64,000 bases of DNA, taken from the NCBI GenBank assembly GCA_004347685.1, contig SLTJ01000017.1:62001-126000 (forward strand), read 5' to 3'. The notes under the pieces are model-generated. The model was given only the letters and a program-made list of their open reading frames with translations, did not search any database and had not been told where the DNA came from. Position 1 is the stretch's first letter, and each line of letters starts with the position of its first letter. The DNA is from Clostridia bacterium. Lineage in GTDB: Bacteria > Bacillota > DSM-521 > Neomoorellales > SLTJ01. Below, one piece after another: positions 23,671 to 33,290 of the stretch. A program made the translations under genes and the position numbers.

Positions 23671-26600
23671 TCGCCCGGGACGAGGCTACCAACCTTCCCC
23701 GTTGCCTTTCTTCGGTGCAGGGTCTGGTAGACCAGATCGTAGTGGTAGACACCGGGTCCAAGGACAACACCATAGAGGTAGCCAGGCGGCTGGGAGCCGA
23801 AGTATACCTTTTCCCCTGGACGGATAGTTTTAGCGAGGCCCGCAACCGGTCCCTGGAACTGGCCCGGGGCGACTGGGTACTCATCCTGGACGGAGACGAC
23901 GAGTTCGTAGCCGAAGACGCGCCGCTTGTGCGTGAACTCCTGATCTCCCCCGGCTATGAGGCCTTTTTCCTCCAAACGATCAACGTGCTGGGCACCGGCA
24001 CCCCCGAGGGAGGGTTGCGCCACCCAACCTTGCGCCTTTTCCGCAACCGGCCGGAGTACCGCTATATCGGCCGCATCCACGAGTCGGTCATTCCCAGCAT
24101 CCTGGAACGGGCCGGCCGGGAGGCCATCAGGGTGACGGACATCCGGGTACGCCATTACGGCTATCTGAAACAGGCGGTACAAGAGAAAGACAAGGCCCAC
24201 CGCAACCTGGCCCTCCTGGAAAAGGAGATGGCCAGCCGCGAACCCGATAGCTTCCTCTTTTACAACCTCGGGGTAGAGTACATGCGGCTGGGGAACAATT
24301 CCCGGGCCCTGGAGCATTTCAACCTGGCGGAAAAGGATATCCAGTGGAGGGCGGCCTTTGCCCCCTCCCTGGCCAGGAAAAAGGCCGACTGCCTGGCCAT
24401 CCTGGGCCGCAGGCAGGAAGCCCTGGCCTACCTGCAGCAGATGACGACCATCTATCCCGACTTCACCGATCTGTTCTACCAGATGGGCTTCCTCTGTATA
24501 GAGGAAGGTGACTTCCCCCGGGCCGTCCAGGCCTTTAACAAGTGCCTGGCCATGGGCGAAGCCCCGAGCCACTATCCCGGTGAGCTGGGCGTTGGGGGTA
24601 CCCTGGCCTGGAGGGTCCTGGGTAACATCTACGAACTCATGCTGGAGAGGGAAAAGGCCTGCGAGGCCTTTCGCCAGGAACTGGCTTCCAACCCCAGGGA
24701 CATGCGGCCCCTGGGCCGGATCATCCGGGCGCTGCTGGCCGGAGGAACAGAGGAAGAGGCGGTGGCGTACCTGGAGGCCTGCTTCAACTTCCCCACCCCG
24801 GCCGCCAACCTGGGGGTGGCCGGATTCTTCCTCGCCCAGGGGCACCCCCGGCCGGCCCTGCCTTTCCTGGAGGCGGCCGCCAGGCTAGGGGCCGGCGACG
24901 ACTACTGCCACACCTTGCTGGGGGAAGCGCTGCTCCTCACGGGCGAAGGGGAAAAGGCCGCCCGGGCCCTTGAGCGGGTGGACTGCCAGAGCCCCCTCTA
25001 CCCGCGAGCCCTGAGAAACATGTTTCTCTACCATTGCCTGGAGCGGGATTGCTCCCGGGCCGGGGAACTGGCAGCCAGGGAGACGGACATGCCGGTACGG
25101 GAAATGTACCACTACCTGTGCCGCTCCCTGGCTGGCCGGCCATCCCCGGCCTTGGAGGCCGAAACGCTTGCCGCTGCCGGTCCGGCCATGCTGGACCTGC
25201 TGGAAAAAACCATCATCGCCGGCGACAGGGAACTGGCCGGGAAGATACTGGAATTGGCCGTTACGCCAGACCTGGCGGCTGCCGCCGGCAAGGCCGCCTA
25301 CCGCCACGGGTGGCAGGAGAAGGCCAGGGAACTCCTGCTCCAGGGCCTGGAGGGCGGCTGCCAGGACGACGAGGCGGCCCGGACCCTGGCCCGGATTTGC
25401 CGGCAGGAAAAGGCTTATGAAGCCTCGGCGGCGTGGTACGCCAAGGCCATGGAGTGGGACCCGGATAACCTGGAAACCTACGTGGAAGCGGCCCGCAACT
25501 GCCGGGAGGAAGCCATGGCCGCCCTGGCCGGCCTGCCGGACACGGCAGCGGTGATTGCGGCCCTGGCCGGGGACGACAGGCCCCGCCTCAGCCTGTGCAT
25601 GATCGTCAGGGACGAAGAGGAACGCCTGCCGCGCTGCCTCGCCAGCGTCCGGGGTGTGGTGGACGAAATCGTCGTGGTAGATACCGGCTCGAGGGATAAC
25701 ACCGTAGACGTGGCCAGGGAGTTCGGCGCCCGCGTCTATTCCCTCCCCTGGAAGGGTGATTTCGCCGCGGCCCGCAATTTCGCGCTGGAACAGGCCCGCG
25801 GGGACTGGCTCCTGGTCATGGATGCCGACGAGGAGCTCAAGTCCGGAGACGGCAACAAGATTAGGGCCCTGCTCACCATAGACGGCGTAGAAGCTTACTG
25901 CTTCCAACTGGTCAACTTTTACGGCCGCCAGGCCGGCTGCGATTACGTCACGGATCTGGCCTGCCGCATGTTCAAGAACAGGCCTGCCTACAGCTTCCGG
26001 CGCGCCCTCCACGAGCAGGTAATAGACCAGATCCTGGCCGTCCGTGGCCCCGGGGCCGTCAAGGTGGCCAACTTGCAGGTCCTGCACTACGGCTACCTGG
26101 CCCCGGTGGCGGACCGGAAAAACAAGTCCCGGCGGAACATGGAGATCATCCGGCAGGCTGTGGCGCAAGATCCGGAAAACAAGTTTTTGCGCTACAGCCT
26201 CGGGGTAGAACTGCTAAACCAGGGCGCTTACGAAGAGGCCCTACTCAGGCTTGAAGAAGCCTGGCAGCCGGGGTGTAGCTACATGTCCGACTTGGTACTA
26301 AAGATGGCCGTCTGCCTGAGGGAAATGCGGCGCCATACCCAGGCCCTGCGCCTGATTGAGCAAGCTGCCCGGGTCTACCCGGATTTCACCGACTTGTTTT
26401 TCCTCCAGGGGGAGATCCACCTAGAACAGGGAGCATACCGGGAAGCGGCCGCATGCTTTGAGAAATGCCTGGAGATGGGCGATGCGCCTGTTAATTATGC
26501 CGGAACGAGCGGCGCGGGTAGCTTCCGCGCCCTCTACAACCTGGGCCGGGCGTGCGAAGGCCTGGACCAGACTGAGAAAGCAATCGCTGCCTACCGCCGC

Positions 26601-27212
26601 GCCTTGCAGGACAATCCCAAGTTCCACCTGCCCCTGTATCCCCTGGCCCGTGGCTTGCGCCGGCTCTACGGCCCGGCGCAGGCGGCTGCGAGCCTGGAAG
26701 CCTTCTTTGATCTATCGCGGACCGCGGACCTCGAGCTTTTGGCGGACGTTCTCATGGGCTGCGGCGACTTCGATCTGGCCCTCGGCTACCTGGAGCAGGT
26801 AGCACCGCAAGGCAGGGAAGATAACCCCGGTACAGGGCGTCCGGCCTATATGCAGGGCCTGTGCCTGGCCCACCTGGGCCGGAACAGTGAAGCCAGCCGC
26901 TGCTGGCAGCAAGTCAGGCCGGGCAGCGCCTATCACCTTTCCGCCCTTACCTGGCGCTACCTGCTGGCCCTCCGTGCCGGCGACGGAGAGCAGGCAGCCG
27001 GGCTGGCAAAGGAAATAGCGTTGGCCAGCCCGGGTACCGGCCGCGCCTACGGCCTGATAGCAGATATTTTGTTCCAGGCCGGGCCCCACACCACCGGGCC
27101 GGGCTGCCAGGGAGAGCTTGATACCGCCTTAAAAGATCTGGCCGCCAGGTGCCGCTCCCTCGGCGACCACAAACTGGCCGAACGGCTAACCGCCCTGGGC
27201 GAATGTGCGTGA
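23640..27212 (+). CDS. Double GT2-TPR glycosyltransferase
   Basis: A 1190-residue protein consisting of two copies of the preceding enzyme's architecture. The first GT2 domain is residues 1-200 (Leu-Cys-Leu-Ile-Ala-Arg-Asp-Glu; Leu-Asp-Gly-Asp-Asp-Glu), with TPR helices to about 630. A second GT2 domain starts near 648 (Leu-Cys-Met-Ile-Val-Arg-Asp-Glu-Glu; Met-Asp-Ala-Asp-Glu-Glu-Leu), with TPR to the end. It could add two sugars in succession to one carrier protein. GTG at 23640 is seven bases after GGGAGGTG. With the upstream gene it makes three homologous units in tandem, suggesting duplication and fusion. Confidence 0.9.
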   Translation: MSSPTLSLCLIARDEATNLPRCLSSVQGLVDQIVVVDTGSKDNTIEVARRLGAEVYLFPWTDSFSEARNRSLELARGDWVLILDGDDEFVAEDAPLVRELLISPGYEAFFLQTINVLGTGTPEGGLRHPTLRLFRNRPEYRYIGRIHESVIPSILERAGREAIRVTDIRVRHYGYLKQAVQEKDKAHRNLALLEKEMASREPDSFLFYNLGVEYMRLGNNSRALEHFNLAEKDIQWRAAFAPSLARKKADCLAILGRRQEALAYLQQMTTIYPDFTDLFYQMGFLCIEEGDFPRAVQAFNKCLAMGEAPSHYPGELGVGGTLAWRVLGNIYELMLEREKACEAFRQELASNPRDMRPLGRIIRALLAGGTEEEAVAYLEACFNFPTPAANLGVAGFFLAQGHPRPALPFLEAAARLGAGDDYCHTLLGEALLLTGEGEKAARALERVDCQSPLYPRALRNMFLYHCLERDCSRAGELAARETDMPVREMYHYLCRSLAGRPSPALEAETLAAAGPAMLDLLEKTIIAGDRELAGKILELAVTPDLAAAAGKAAYRHGWQEKARELLLQGLEGGCQDDEAARTLARICRQEKAYEASAAWYAKAMEWDPDNLETYVEAARNCREEAMAALAGLPDTAAVIAALAGDDRPRLSLCMIVRDEEERLPRCLASVRGVVDEIVVVDTGSRDNTVDVAREFGARVYSLPWKGDFAAARNFALEQARGDWLLVMDADEELKSGDGNKIRALLTIDGVEAYCFQLVNFYGRQAGCDYVTDLACRMFKNRPAYSFRRALHEQVIDQILAVRGPGAVKVANLQVLHYGYLAPVADRKNKSRRNMEIIRQAVAQDPENKFLRYSLGVELLNQGAYEEALLRLEEAWQPGCSYMSDLVLKMAVCLREMRRHTQALRLIEQAARVYPDFTDLFFLQGEIHLEQGAYREAAACFEKCLEMGDAPVNYAGTSGAGSFRALYNLGRACEGLDQTEKAIAAYRRALQDNPKFHLPLYPLARGLRRLYGPAQAAASLEAFFDLSRTADLELLADVLMGCGDFDLALGYLEQVAPQGREDNPGTGRPAYMQGLCLAHLGRNSEASRCWQQVRPGSAYHLSALTWRYLLALRAGDGEQAAGLAKEIALASPGTGRAYGLIADILFQAGPHTTGPGCQGELDTALKDLAARCRSLGDHKLAERLTALGECA

Positions 27213-27240
27213 AGAAAGGCTTGCTGGAGGAGGAAGGATA

Positions 27241-28365
27241 ATGGACTTGGCCGTGGTCGGCGCCGGCAGGTGGGGGCAAAACTATCTCCGGGTACTGGGA
27301 GAGATGCCCGGCTGCCGGGTCAAATGGTGCGTAGACTTGGATCCCCGGCGGCTGGAGGTGATGGGCGCCAGGCACCCCACAATATCCTTCTCCAGCCGGC
27401 TGGAGGACGTGCTGGCCGATACCGGGGTTGAGGCGGTAGTTGTAGCCACCCCGCCGGCCACCCATTTTCCCATCGCCCTGGCTTGCCTGGAACACGGCAA
27501 GCACGTCCTGGTGGAAAAGCCCTGCGCCCGCACCACTGGGGAAATTCTCCGCCTGCGGGAGGCGGCCGCCAGCCGCCAGAAGGTTTTCATGGCCGGCCAC
27601 ATTATGGAATACAACCCGGCGTTACAGTGGCTGAAGAATTACCTGCAGGAGGGCCGGCTAGGAAATCTGCTCTACCTGTACCTGACGCGTACTGGCCTGG
27701 GCACGGTCCGCCAGGATGTCAACGTGCTCTGGGACCTGGCGGTTCACGACCTGACCATCTTGCGCTTCCTTGTCGGGGCCGAACCGGAAGCAATTAGCGC
27801 CCAGGGGGCCTGTTACCTCCAGCCCGGGGTCCACGACCTGGTCTTCGTCACCCTGAAATTCCCGGGTAACGTCATGGCCCAAATCCACGCCACCTGGCTG
27901 GCTCCCCGCAAAATCCGGCAGGTAACCGTGGTCGGCGACCGGCAAATGGCGATCTTTGACGATGTGGCCGGCGAAGACAAGATCCGGGTTTACGACCGCG
28001 GGGTGAACAGCCTCTACGAGCCGGGCGGAGCAGGCGAGGGAGGGTACGCCATGGTGCCCCGCTACGGCGATATCTACCTGCCGGCAATAACCGTGCAGGA
28101 ACCGCTGGCCGGCCAGTGCCGTCATTTCCTGGACTGCATCCGGGAGGGAAAGGAACCCCTTACCGGGTGGCAGGATGCCTTGTGGGTGATCGCGGCCCTG
28201 GAAGCGGCCCAGCGCTCCTTGGAAAGCCAGGGCCTATGTCACACCCCCACGCTGGCCGCTCCCGGTCCGCCTGACATCCGGCCTGCCGTACTATCTCCAC
28301 GTTCCGGTGCACCAGGTCCAGCCTCGTCTCCCCTGGCTTCTGGTTGGCGCCAGCCGCAAAGATAA
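27241..28365 (+). CDS. Gfo/Idh/MocA-family NAD(P)-dependent oxidoreductase
   Basis: A 374-residue sugar-type dehydrogenase. The Rossmann motif is Val-Val-Gly-Ala-Gly-Arg-Trp-Gly, then Val-Val-Ala-Thr-Pro-Pro and Glu-Lys-Pro-Cys-Ala, the last containing the catalytic-type Lys. In such clusters it usually makes an oxidised or keto nucleotide sugar. ATG at 27241 follows GGAGGAGGAAGG. The last 40 or so residues (Pro/Ala/Gly-rich) do not look like the family: they are read antisense through a truncated lactate dehydrogenase gene, so the natural C-terminus may have been lost at a DNA junction. Confidence 0.88.
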   Translation: MDLAVVGAGRWGQNYLRVLGEMPGCRVKWCVDLDPRRLEVMGARHPTISFSSRLEDVLADTGVEAVVVATPPATHFPIALACLEHGKHVLVEKPCARTTGEILRLREAAASRQKVFMAGHIMEYNPALQWLKNYLQEGRLGNLLYLYLTRTGLGTVRQDVNVLWDLAVHDLTILRFLVGAEPEAISAQGACYLQPGVHDLVFVTLKFPGNVMAQIHATWLAPRKIRQVTVVGDRQMAIFDDVAGEDKIRVYDRGVNSLYEPGGAGEGGYAMVPRYGDIYLPAITVQEPLAGQCRHFLDCIREGKEPLTGWQDALWVIAALEAAQRSLESQGLCHTPTLAAPGPPDIRPAVLSPRSGAPGPASSPLASGWRQPQR

Positions 28366-28594
28366 TTACGACAGAGTCCCGGGTGTCAGCGACCTCCCCG
28401 GCCGAAATGCGGAGCGGAAATCCCAGGGAGGCGGCATGATTCAGGTCCATGGCCTCGCCCTCGGCCCGTGCCCGGTTAATGTCCAGGAGGACCAGATCAC
28501 TCACCAGGCCACTGTGCAGCAAAGTAAAGGCAGTGGTGGCACCAACATATCCCGCACCTACAATGGTAATCTTCGCCGGGGATGCTTCCCGCAC
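28289..28594 (-). pseudogene. Truncated L-lactate/malate dehydrogenase (N-terminal fragment)
   Basis: The first about 100 codons of an LDH/MDH-type enzyme are intact: [10 protein letters not shown] (NAD site), Leu-Leu-Asp-Ile-Asn, [11 protein letters not shown] and Asn-Val-Glu-Ile-Val. Similarity then stops abruptly and the frame continues antisense to the oxidoreductase gene, so the catalytic His/Asp half is missing. GTG at 28594 has GAGGTG six bases upstream and lies just after the DUF438 gene stop, so it was once cotranscribed with that gene. Confidence 0.85.
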
Positions 28595-28616
28595 ACCTTT
28601 CACCTCAGAGTTCCCT

Positions 28617-29837
28617 TTACCCGTCCAGCCTCTTTTCCCCTTCAATGGCTTTGAAGGGCTGGATGTCCTGGATGGTTTCCAGGGCGCCCAGGTATTCGCC
28701 CCTCTCGTCGCGGACGGCGTAATAGGAGATGTAGGCGTACTTTTCGCCGACGTGAAGCCAGAAATGGGCCGCATCCCGCCGCCCGTTGCGGAAATCGTCA
28801 ATGATCTGGTTTACCCTGTCCACGCTTTTCTGGGGGTGACATTGCTGTACCTTGCGGCCCAGGGAGGCCGGGGTGCGGACAAAGATCCGCTCCTTGGTGT
28901 CGTTGTAATAGCGAAAGACATCGTTCTTGTCCACAAAGGTGATATCCACCGGGAGGGTATTAAGCAGGCCCAGGAGTTCTTGCCTGGTCAGGCTGCCGGT
29001 GGGGAAAGTCAGGCGGCCATCAGCTTCGGCTACCGTACGGCCTTCCCCAGCCGGCTCAACCTGAGCTGGCGCCGGTTCCGGGGTAAAGCAGCAGTAGCCT
29101 ATTTGATCGCACTGGCGGCGGATCTCCTGCCACTCCTGAGGTGATAATACCCTGAGGGCCATAGGGTAGAGGACGTTGTTCTCTTTGAAGATATGGCCGG
29201 AAAGCTGCTGGCGCAAAGATTCCGCCACCGCGGCCAGCCGGCTTGCCAGTTCGGCCGGCCTGGTCTGCCCGTATTCTTCCACCGCTTCCTTCAACTGCTT
29301 CTTCAAGCGGCGCAGGTCGTCGTGTTCTGCCCACATGACGTTGGGCGGCTCGGTTATCCCGTGCTTTTCGAGATAAGGGAAAAGCACGTTTTCCTCCCGC
29401 AGGTTGTGGTTTTCTACTTCCATCAGGTGGTCAACCAGGTGCTTCAATACAGGCAGCTTCTCCTGCCATACCTCCTGGTCTTCCGCACTGGCCTGCAGTT
29501 CTGAGACTACCCGGCCGAGGTCTTCCAGGAACTCGATAATGCGGTCGTGCTCCTGGCGGAAGGTATGCACCGGATGGCCGGGAGGTACGTCGGGCTGGTT
29601 TCGTCCCAAAGCCTCCCCTAAGACCTCCAGGTGCACGTCGCAGAGGCGGCGCACCTCCTCCCGGGGCAGGCCCTCCCGCACCAGTTCCTCCTCGGCGCGG
29701 CCGATGTCTTCCGGGCTGACCCGGGCCAGTACAGCCTTAAATTTCCGCCTAGTTGCCTCCGGGTCGGCTCCGGCATGAATTTCACGGATTACTTCCTTCA
29801 AAGCTTCGGCAGTAGCCTGGGAAGCCGTGGCTCTCAC
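28617..29837 (-). CDS. DUF438 protein with hemerythrin and PAS domains
   Basis: A 406-residue cytosolic protein. An N-terminal helical DUF438 segment is followed by a hemerythrin-like bundle at about residues 90-235 (His-Asp-Arg-Ile, His-Leu-Val-Asp-His, His-Asn-x-x-Glu-Glu, His-Asp-Asp-Leu and His-Ile-Phe-Lys-Glu-Asn-Asn) and a C-terminal PAS-like domain (Asp-Ile-Thr-Phe-Val-Asp-Lys-Asn-Asp, near the end Ile-Gln-Asp-Ile-Gln-Pro). Such proteins are thought to sense oxygen or nitric oxide through a non-heme di-iron site. GTG at 29837 overlaps its AGAGG site, so the exact start is uncertain. The truncated LDH gene follows. Confidence 0.9.
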   Translation of the reverse strand: MRATASQATAEALKEVIREIHAGADPEATRRKFKAVLARVSPEDIGRAEEELVREGLPREEVRRLCDVHLEVLGEALGRNQPDVPPGHPVHTFRQEHDRIIEFLEDLGRVVSELQASAEDQEVWQEKLPVLKHLVDHLMEVENHNLREENVLFPYLEKHGITEPPNVMWAEHDDLRRLKKQLKEAVEEYGQTRPAELASRLAAVAESLRQQLSGHIFKENNVLYPMALRVLSPQEWQEIRRQCDQIGYCCFTPEPAPAQVEPAGEGRTVAEADGRLTFPTGSLTRQELLGLLNTLPVDITFVDKNDVFRYYNDTKERIFVRTPASLGRKVQQCHPQKSVDRVNQIIDDFRNGRRDAAHFWLHVGEKYAYISYYAVRDERGEYLGALETIQDIQPFKAIEGEKRLDG

Positions 29838-30064
29838 CTCTTTCTCTTGTTACCTGATATTATGGCCGCGCCGGCCTCCCCTCATTCCTTGTGGCCTTCG
29901 AAGGAGCCCCTGACCATACCCCCTGGCGGCTGGGACGCCGCAAGGCCATGAAATACTGGCCTGATTTACCCCCCCCCTCCTCAGCAGCCGAATATTTACC
30001 TAACTTATGATAGATTTTACCCAGAAGAGCACTGTCCTGGCAACACCGAAAACCTTACCCCACC

Positions 30065-30289
30065 TCACACCCGGCCCAGGTACCGCTTTCTCATGGCCGG
30101 GATGACAATGGGCATGAGGATGATCATGGAGAGGATAAAAACCCAGACCATACCGCCGATCCTGGCCATTGGCGGGTAAGTCCTGCCGGTGAGGTAAGTG
30201 GCGGCCAGGAACAGAAGGGCCAGACCCAGGGAAATGGTCGTGTAAACAAGCGCGCTCACCCGCGCGGCCCTGACTTCCAAATCTTGCAT
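30065..30289 (-). CDS. Small two-helix membrane protein
   Basis: A 74-residue protein with two clear membrane helices (about 12-34 and 45-66) and basic ends. ATG at 30289 is preceded by GAGGCGG. It lies about 140 bases downstream of copA on the same strand, with no recognised family. It could be an accessory membrane protein; no function can be assigned. Confidence 0.65.
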   Translation of the reverse strand: MQDLEVRAARVSALVYTTISLGLALLFLAATYLTGRTYPPMARIGGMVWVFILSMIILMPIVIPAMRKRYLGRV

Positions 30290-30429
30290 TTACAACCGCC
30301 TCCTCGAAAATGGAGAGAGATTCCAGCCCTGGAAGGGCATCCGGGCGTGCCACCAGATGGCGCGACAAAGTGGTCTGCCTCCCCGACACGTCAGCGGTGC
30401 CCGGCAGCCGGTGGCGCCTGGCAGCATTT

Positions 30430-32997
30430 TTAATGCGCTTCGGCTGTTACGCCGGCTGGCGCTCCGGCTTGACCCTCCGGGCGGCGCCTGATGGAGGGCT
30501 CAAAGCGCCGGAGCAACAAGGTGTTTAACGTCACCGAAACCGAACTCATGGCCATGAAGAAGGCGGCCAGCTCCGGGCTGACGATCAGCCCCGTCCAGGG
30601 ATAGAAAATGCCGGCGGCAATGGGGATACCCAGGGTATTGTAGATAAAGGCCCAGACGAGGTTCTGCCTTATTTTCCTCATGGTGGCCCGGCCGATCTCG
30701 ATGGCTCCCACCACGTCCCGGATGTCGTCTTTGACTAGGATCACGTCCCCGGTTTCTTTGGCTACATCGGTGCCCGAACCGATGGCAATGCCCACGTCGG
30801 CCTGGGCCAGGGCCGGGGCATCGTTAATGCCGTCCCCCACCATGGCCACCTTCAGGCCCTGCTCCTGGAGCTTCTTGACCTCGCTGGCCTTATCCTGAGG
30901 TAGGACTTCCGCCAGGACGTGGTCAATGCCGATCTCGCGGGCAATGGCCTGGGCCGTGCGCCGGTTATCCCCGGTAATCATGCCCACCTGGATACCCATC
31001 TCGTGTAGCCGCCGGATGGCCACGTCTACATGCTCCTTGAGAGTATCGGCCACGGCGATCAGTCCGGCCGGCTGGCCGCCGACCGCCACCAGCATGACTG
31101 TCTTACCCTGCTCCTCCAACTCCTCCATTCGAGGCAGCAATTCGTCCACGGCAATCTCCCGCTGGGCAAAAAGCCGCCGGTTGCCCAGGAGAACCTCCCG
31201 GCCCTGGTAAGTGGCCGCCACCCCGTGGCCGGGTATGGCCTCAAAGCCCTCCGCATCCGGCACCTCCAGCCCCTTATCCCTGGCACCCCGGACGATGGCC
31301 TCGCCCAGCGGGTGCTCTGATCCCTTCTCTGCCACCGCGGCCAGACCCAGGACCTCCTGCGGGTCAGCGCCAGCCACGGCTACCACGTCCGCCACAGAGG
31401 GTTGCCCCCGGGTCAGGGTGCCGGTCTTGTCAAAGACCACGGCGTTCAGCTTGCTGCTCATTTCCACCGCGTCGGCGCCCTTGAAGAGGATGCCGTTTTC
31501 CGCCCCCTTGCCGGTACCGGCCATGACCGCGCTGGGGGTGGCCAAGCCCAGGGCGCAAGGGCAAGAAATGACCAGGGTGGTCACGGACAAAAGCAGGCTG
31601 AAGCCGAAGACGCCTACCTCGGCGAGGCTGTAGGGCGAGAGGATAAAGTGGCTGTCAGGGGTAAAGAAAGCATTAAACCCGTAAAAAAACCAGAAAGCGA
31701 AAACTATCAGTGCCAGCACATGCACGCCGGCAATAAAGTGCCCGGCCACAAAGTCGGCCAGTTTCTGGATAGGGGCCTTTGACGCCTGGGCGTCCTCCAC
31801 CATCTTGATTATCTGGGCCAGGGCCGTATCCCCGCCCACCCGGGTGGCCCGGAACTTGAAGGATCCGGTCTTGTTGATGGTAGCGCCCACCACCTGGTCC
31901 CCGGCTTTCTTTTCCACCGGGATGCTCTCTCCGGTCAGCATGGACTCGTCTACCGCCGAATAGCCTTCGACAACCTCGCCGTCCACCGGTATGCTTTCAC
32001 CCGGACGTACCACCACTATGTCCCCCACCTGCACTTCGTCAGCGGCGATCTCCACCTCCTGGCCATCGCGGATCACCCTGGCAGTCTTGGCCTGCAAACT
32101 CATGAGCTTGCGGATGGCTTCCGAGGTACGGCCCCGGGTGATGGCCTCCAGGTAGCGGCCCAAGATAATGAAGGCTGTCAAAAGGGCCGCGGACTCGAAG
32201 AAGGTGGCGCCGCGGCCGCCGAAACCGGCGTCAGGCCAGAGGGTATTGATGGTGGCGATGATATAAGCCGCGCCAATACCGGTGGCATAGAGCAGGTTCA
32301 TGTCGGTGGAACCCTTTTTCAACCCGTTCCAGCTATGGACGAAAAACTGCCAGCCGGGAATAAAGACCACCGGCGTGGTGATGAGCCAGAGAACGTAGAC
32401 GTTACCTAGGAATTCCGGCACGAAGTAAGGAAAAATCCACATATCCCGGAACATGCCCACCATGACCAGGATGGCCAGGGGCCAGGCGATCCACATATTC
32501 AGCGTCTGTTTCCTGATCTCTCGCTGCCGGGCCTCCTTCTCCCGGTCCAGGGCGGCCTGGCCGGTGAGTTTCTCGCTGGCTTCGTAGCCCAGCTCGTTGA
32601 TCTCTTTCTTGATCCGGGCCTTCTCCACCGCCCCCGGATAGTACTTCACCCGGGCCGATTCCGCCGGGAGGCTTACCGCCACTTCCGTCACTCCCGGAAG
32701 TGACTTCACCGCTTTTTCCACCCGGGCCACGCAGGCGGCGCAGGTCATGCCCCGCACAGTAAGCACCAATTCTTCCTGGGGCACGTTGTAGCCGGTGTCC
32801 CGGACTGCCTGGACCATCTGCTCCACCCCCACCTGCCCGGGGACGTATTCCACCGCAGCCTTGCCCGACATGAGGTTGACCGTAACTCCCTTTACGCCCG
32901 GCAGCTCGGCCAAACTTTTCTCCACCCGGGCCACGCAGGCCGCGCAAGTCATGCCCTCAACCGGCAGGCTAATCTGGCTGGTACTCTCCGCTGTCAT
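30430..32997 (-). CDS. copA: Copper-translocating P-type ATPase
   Basis: An 855-residue P1B ATPase exporting Cu(I). Two N-terminal heavy-metal-associated domains each carry Met-Thr-Cys-Ala-Ala-Cys (near residues 16 and 85). The ion-path motif is Ser-Cys-Pro-Cys-Ala-Leu. The phosphorylation site is Asp-Lys-Thr-Gly-Thr-Leu-Thr, the nucleotide site has Ser-Glu-His-Pro-Leu, and the hinge is Gly-Asp-Gly-Ile-Asn-Asp-Ala-Pro-Ala. Length and order match CopA. ATG at 32997 has AAGGAGAG upstream. A promoter with an inserted CsoR-like operator lies about 50 bases before it. Confidence 0.96.
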   Translation of the reverse strand: MTAESTSQISLPVEGMTCAACVARVEKSLAELPGVKGVTVNLMSGKAAVEYVPGQVGVEQMVQAVRDTGYNVPQEELVLTVRGMTCAACVARVEKAVKSLPGVTEVAVSLPAESARVKYYPGAVEKARIKKEINELGYEASEKLTGQAALDREKEARQREIRKQTLNMWIAWPLAILVMVGMFRDMWIFPYFVPEFLGNVYVLWLITTPVVFIPGWQFFVHSWNGLKKGSTDMNLLYATGIGAAYIIATINTLWPDAGFGGRGATFFESAALLTAFIILGRYLEAITRGRTSEAIRKLMSLQAKTARVIRDGQEVEIAADEVQVGDIVVVRPGESIPVDGEVVEGYSAVDESMLTGESIPVEKKAGDQVVGATINKTGSFKFRATRVGGDTALAQIIKMVEDAQASKAPIQKLADFVAGHFIAGVHVLALIVFAFWFFYGFNAFFTPDSHFILSPYSLAEVGVFGFSLLLSVTTLVISCPCALGLATPSAVMAGTGKGAENGILFKGADAVEMSSKLNAVVFDKTGTLTRGQPSVADVVAVAGADPQEVLGLAAVAEKGSEHPLGEAIVRGARDKGLEVPDAEGFEAIPGHGVAATYQGREVLLGNRRLFAQREIAVDELLPRMEELEEQGKTVMLVAVGGQPAGLIAVADTLKEHVDVAIRRLHEMGIQVGMITGDNRRTAQAIAREIGIDHVLAEVLPQDKASEVKKLQEQGLKVAMVGDGINDAPALAQADVGIAIGSGTDVAKETGDVILVKDDIRDVVGAIEIGRATMRKIRQNLVWAFIYNTLGIPIAAGIFYPWTGLIVSPELAAFFMAMSSVSVTLNTLLLRRFEPSIRRRPEGQAGAPAGVTAEAH

Positions 32998-33048
32998 GCT
33001 ATCTCTCCTTTCTAGGCTAAGGCTAGCCAGAGTTTTCCTGGCTGTTTA

Positions 33049-33077
33049 ATTATATACCCCCCAGGGGTAGTTGTCAA
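33049..33077 (-). promoter_or_regulatory. copA promoter with CsoR-like operator in the spacer
   Basis: TTGACA (33077-33072) and TATAAT (33054-33049) on the minus strand are separated by 17 bases. The spacer contains the near-palindrome TACCCCTGGGGGGTA (33069-33055), matching the G/C-tract palindromes bound by the copper-sensing repressor CsoR. Binding there would block polymerase until Cu(I) releases the repressor. No csoR gene is in the window. Confidence 0.85.
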
Positions 33078-33171
33078 GATACAGGCCGCAGAAATAGTAT
33101 CTCCATAGCCGCGCGGGAAATGCTGTCCGCCTTTGCCCGCACCCGCAGCAAACGCCGCAGGGAAAACCGGG

Positions 33172-33234
33172 CAAAAAAAAACCGGCGGACCTGGAAGGGT
33201 CGCCGTAAAAACGTCGAAAGGAAGACCGCCGGTT
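33172..33234 (-). terminator. Terminator of the cobalamin-riboswitch operon
   Basis: AACCGGCGG and CCGCCGGTT arms about 35 bases apart form a strong stem, followed on the minus strand by eight T residues. It lies about 60 bases after the last gene of the operon (stop at 33291). Confidence 0.85.
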
Positions 33235-33290
33235 CACTGCGATGCGTGACAGTACCTGCCGTAAGAGTGGATGGCCACAGCCGGCCGGAT

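Noticed and set aside
23310-26168. Long minus-strand open frames (over 400 and 500 codons) opposite the glycosyltransferase genes
   Set aside because: They are the antisense shadow of GC-rich coding sequence: no ribosome sites, low-complexity Gly/Pro/Arg/Gln products, and they mirror the codon bias of the real genes.
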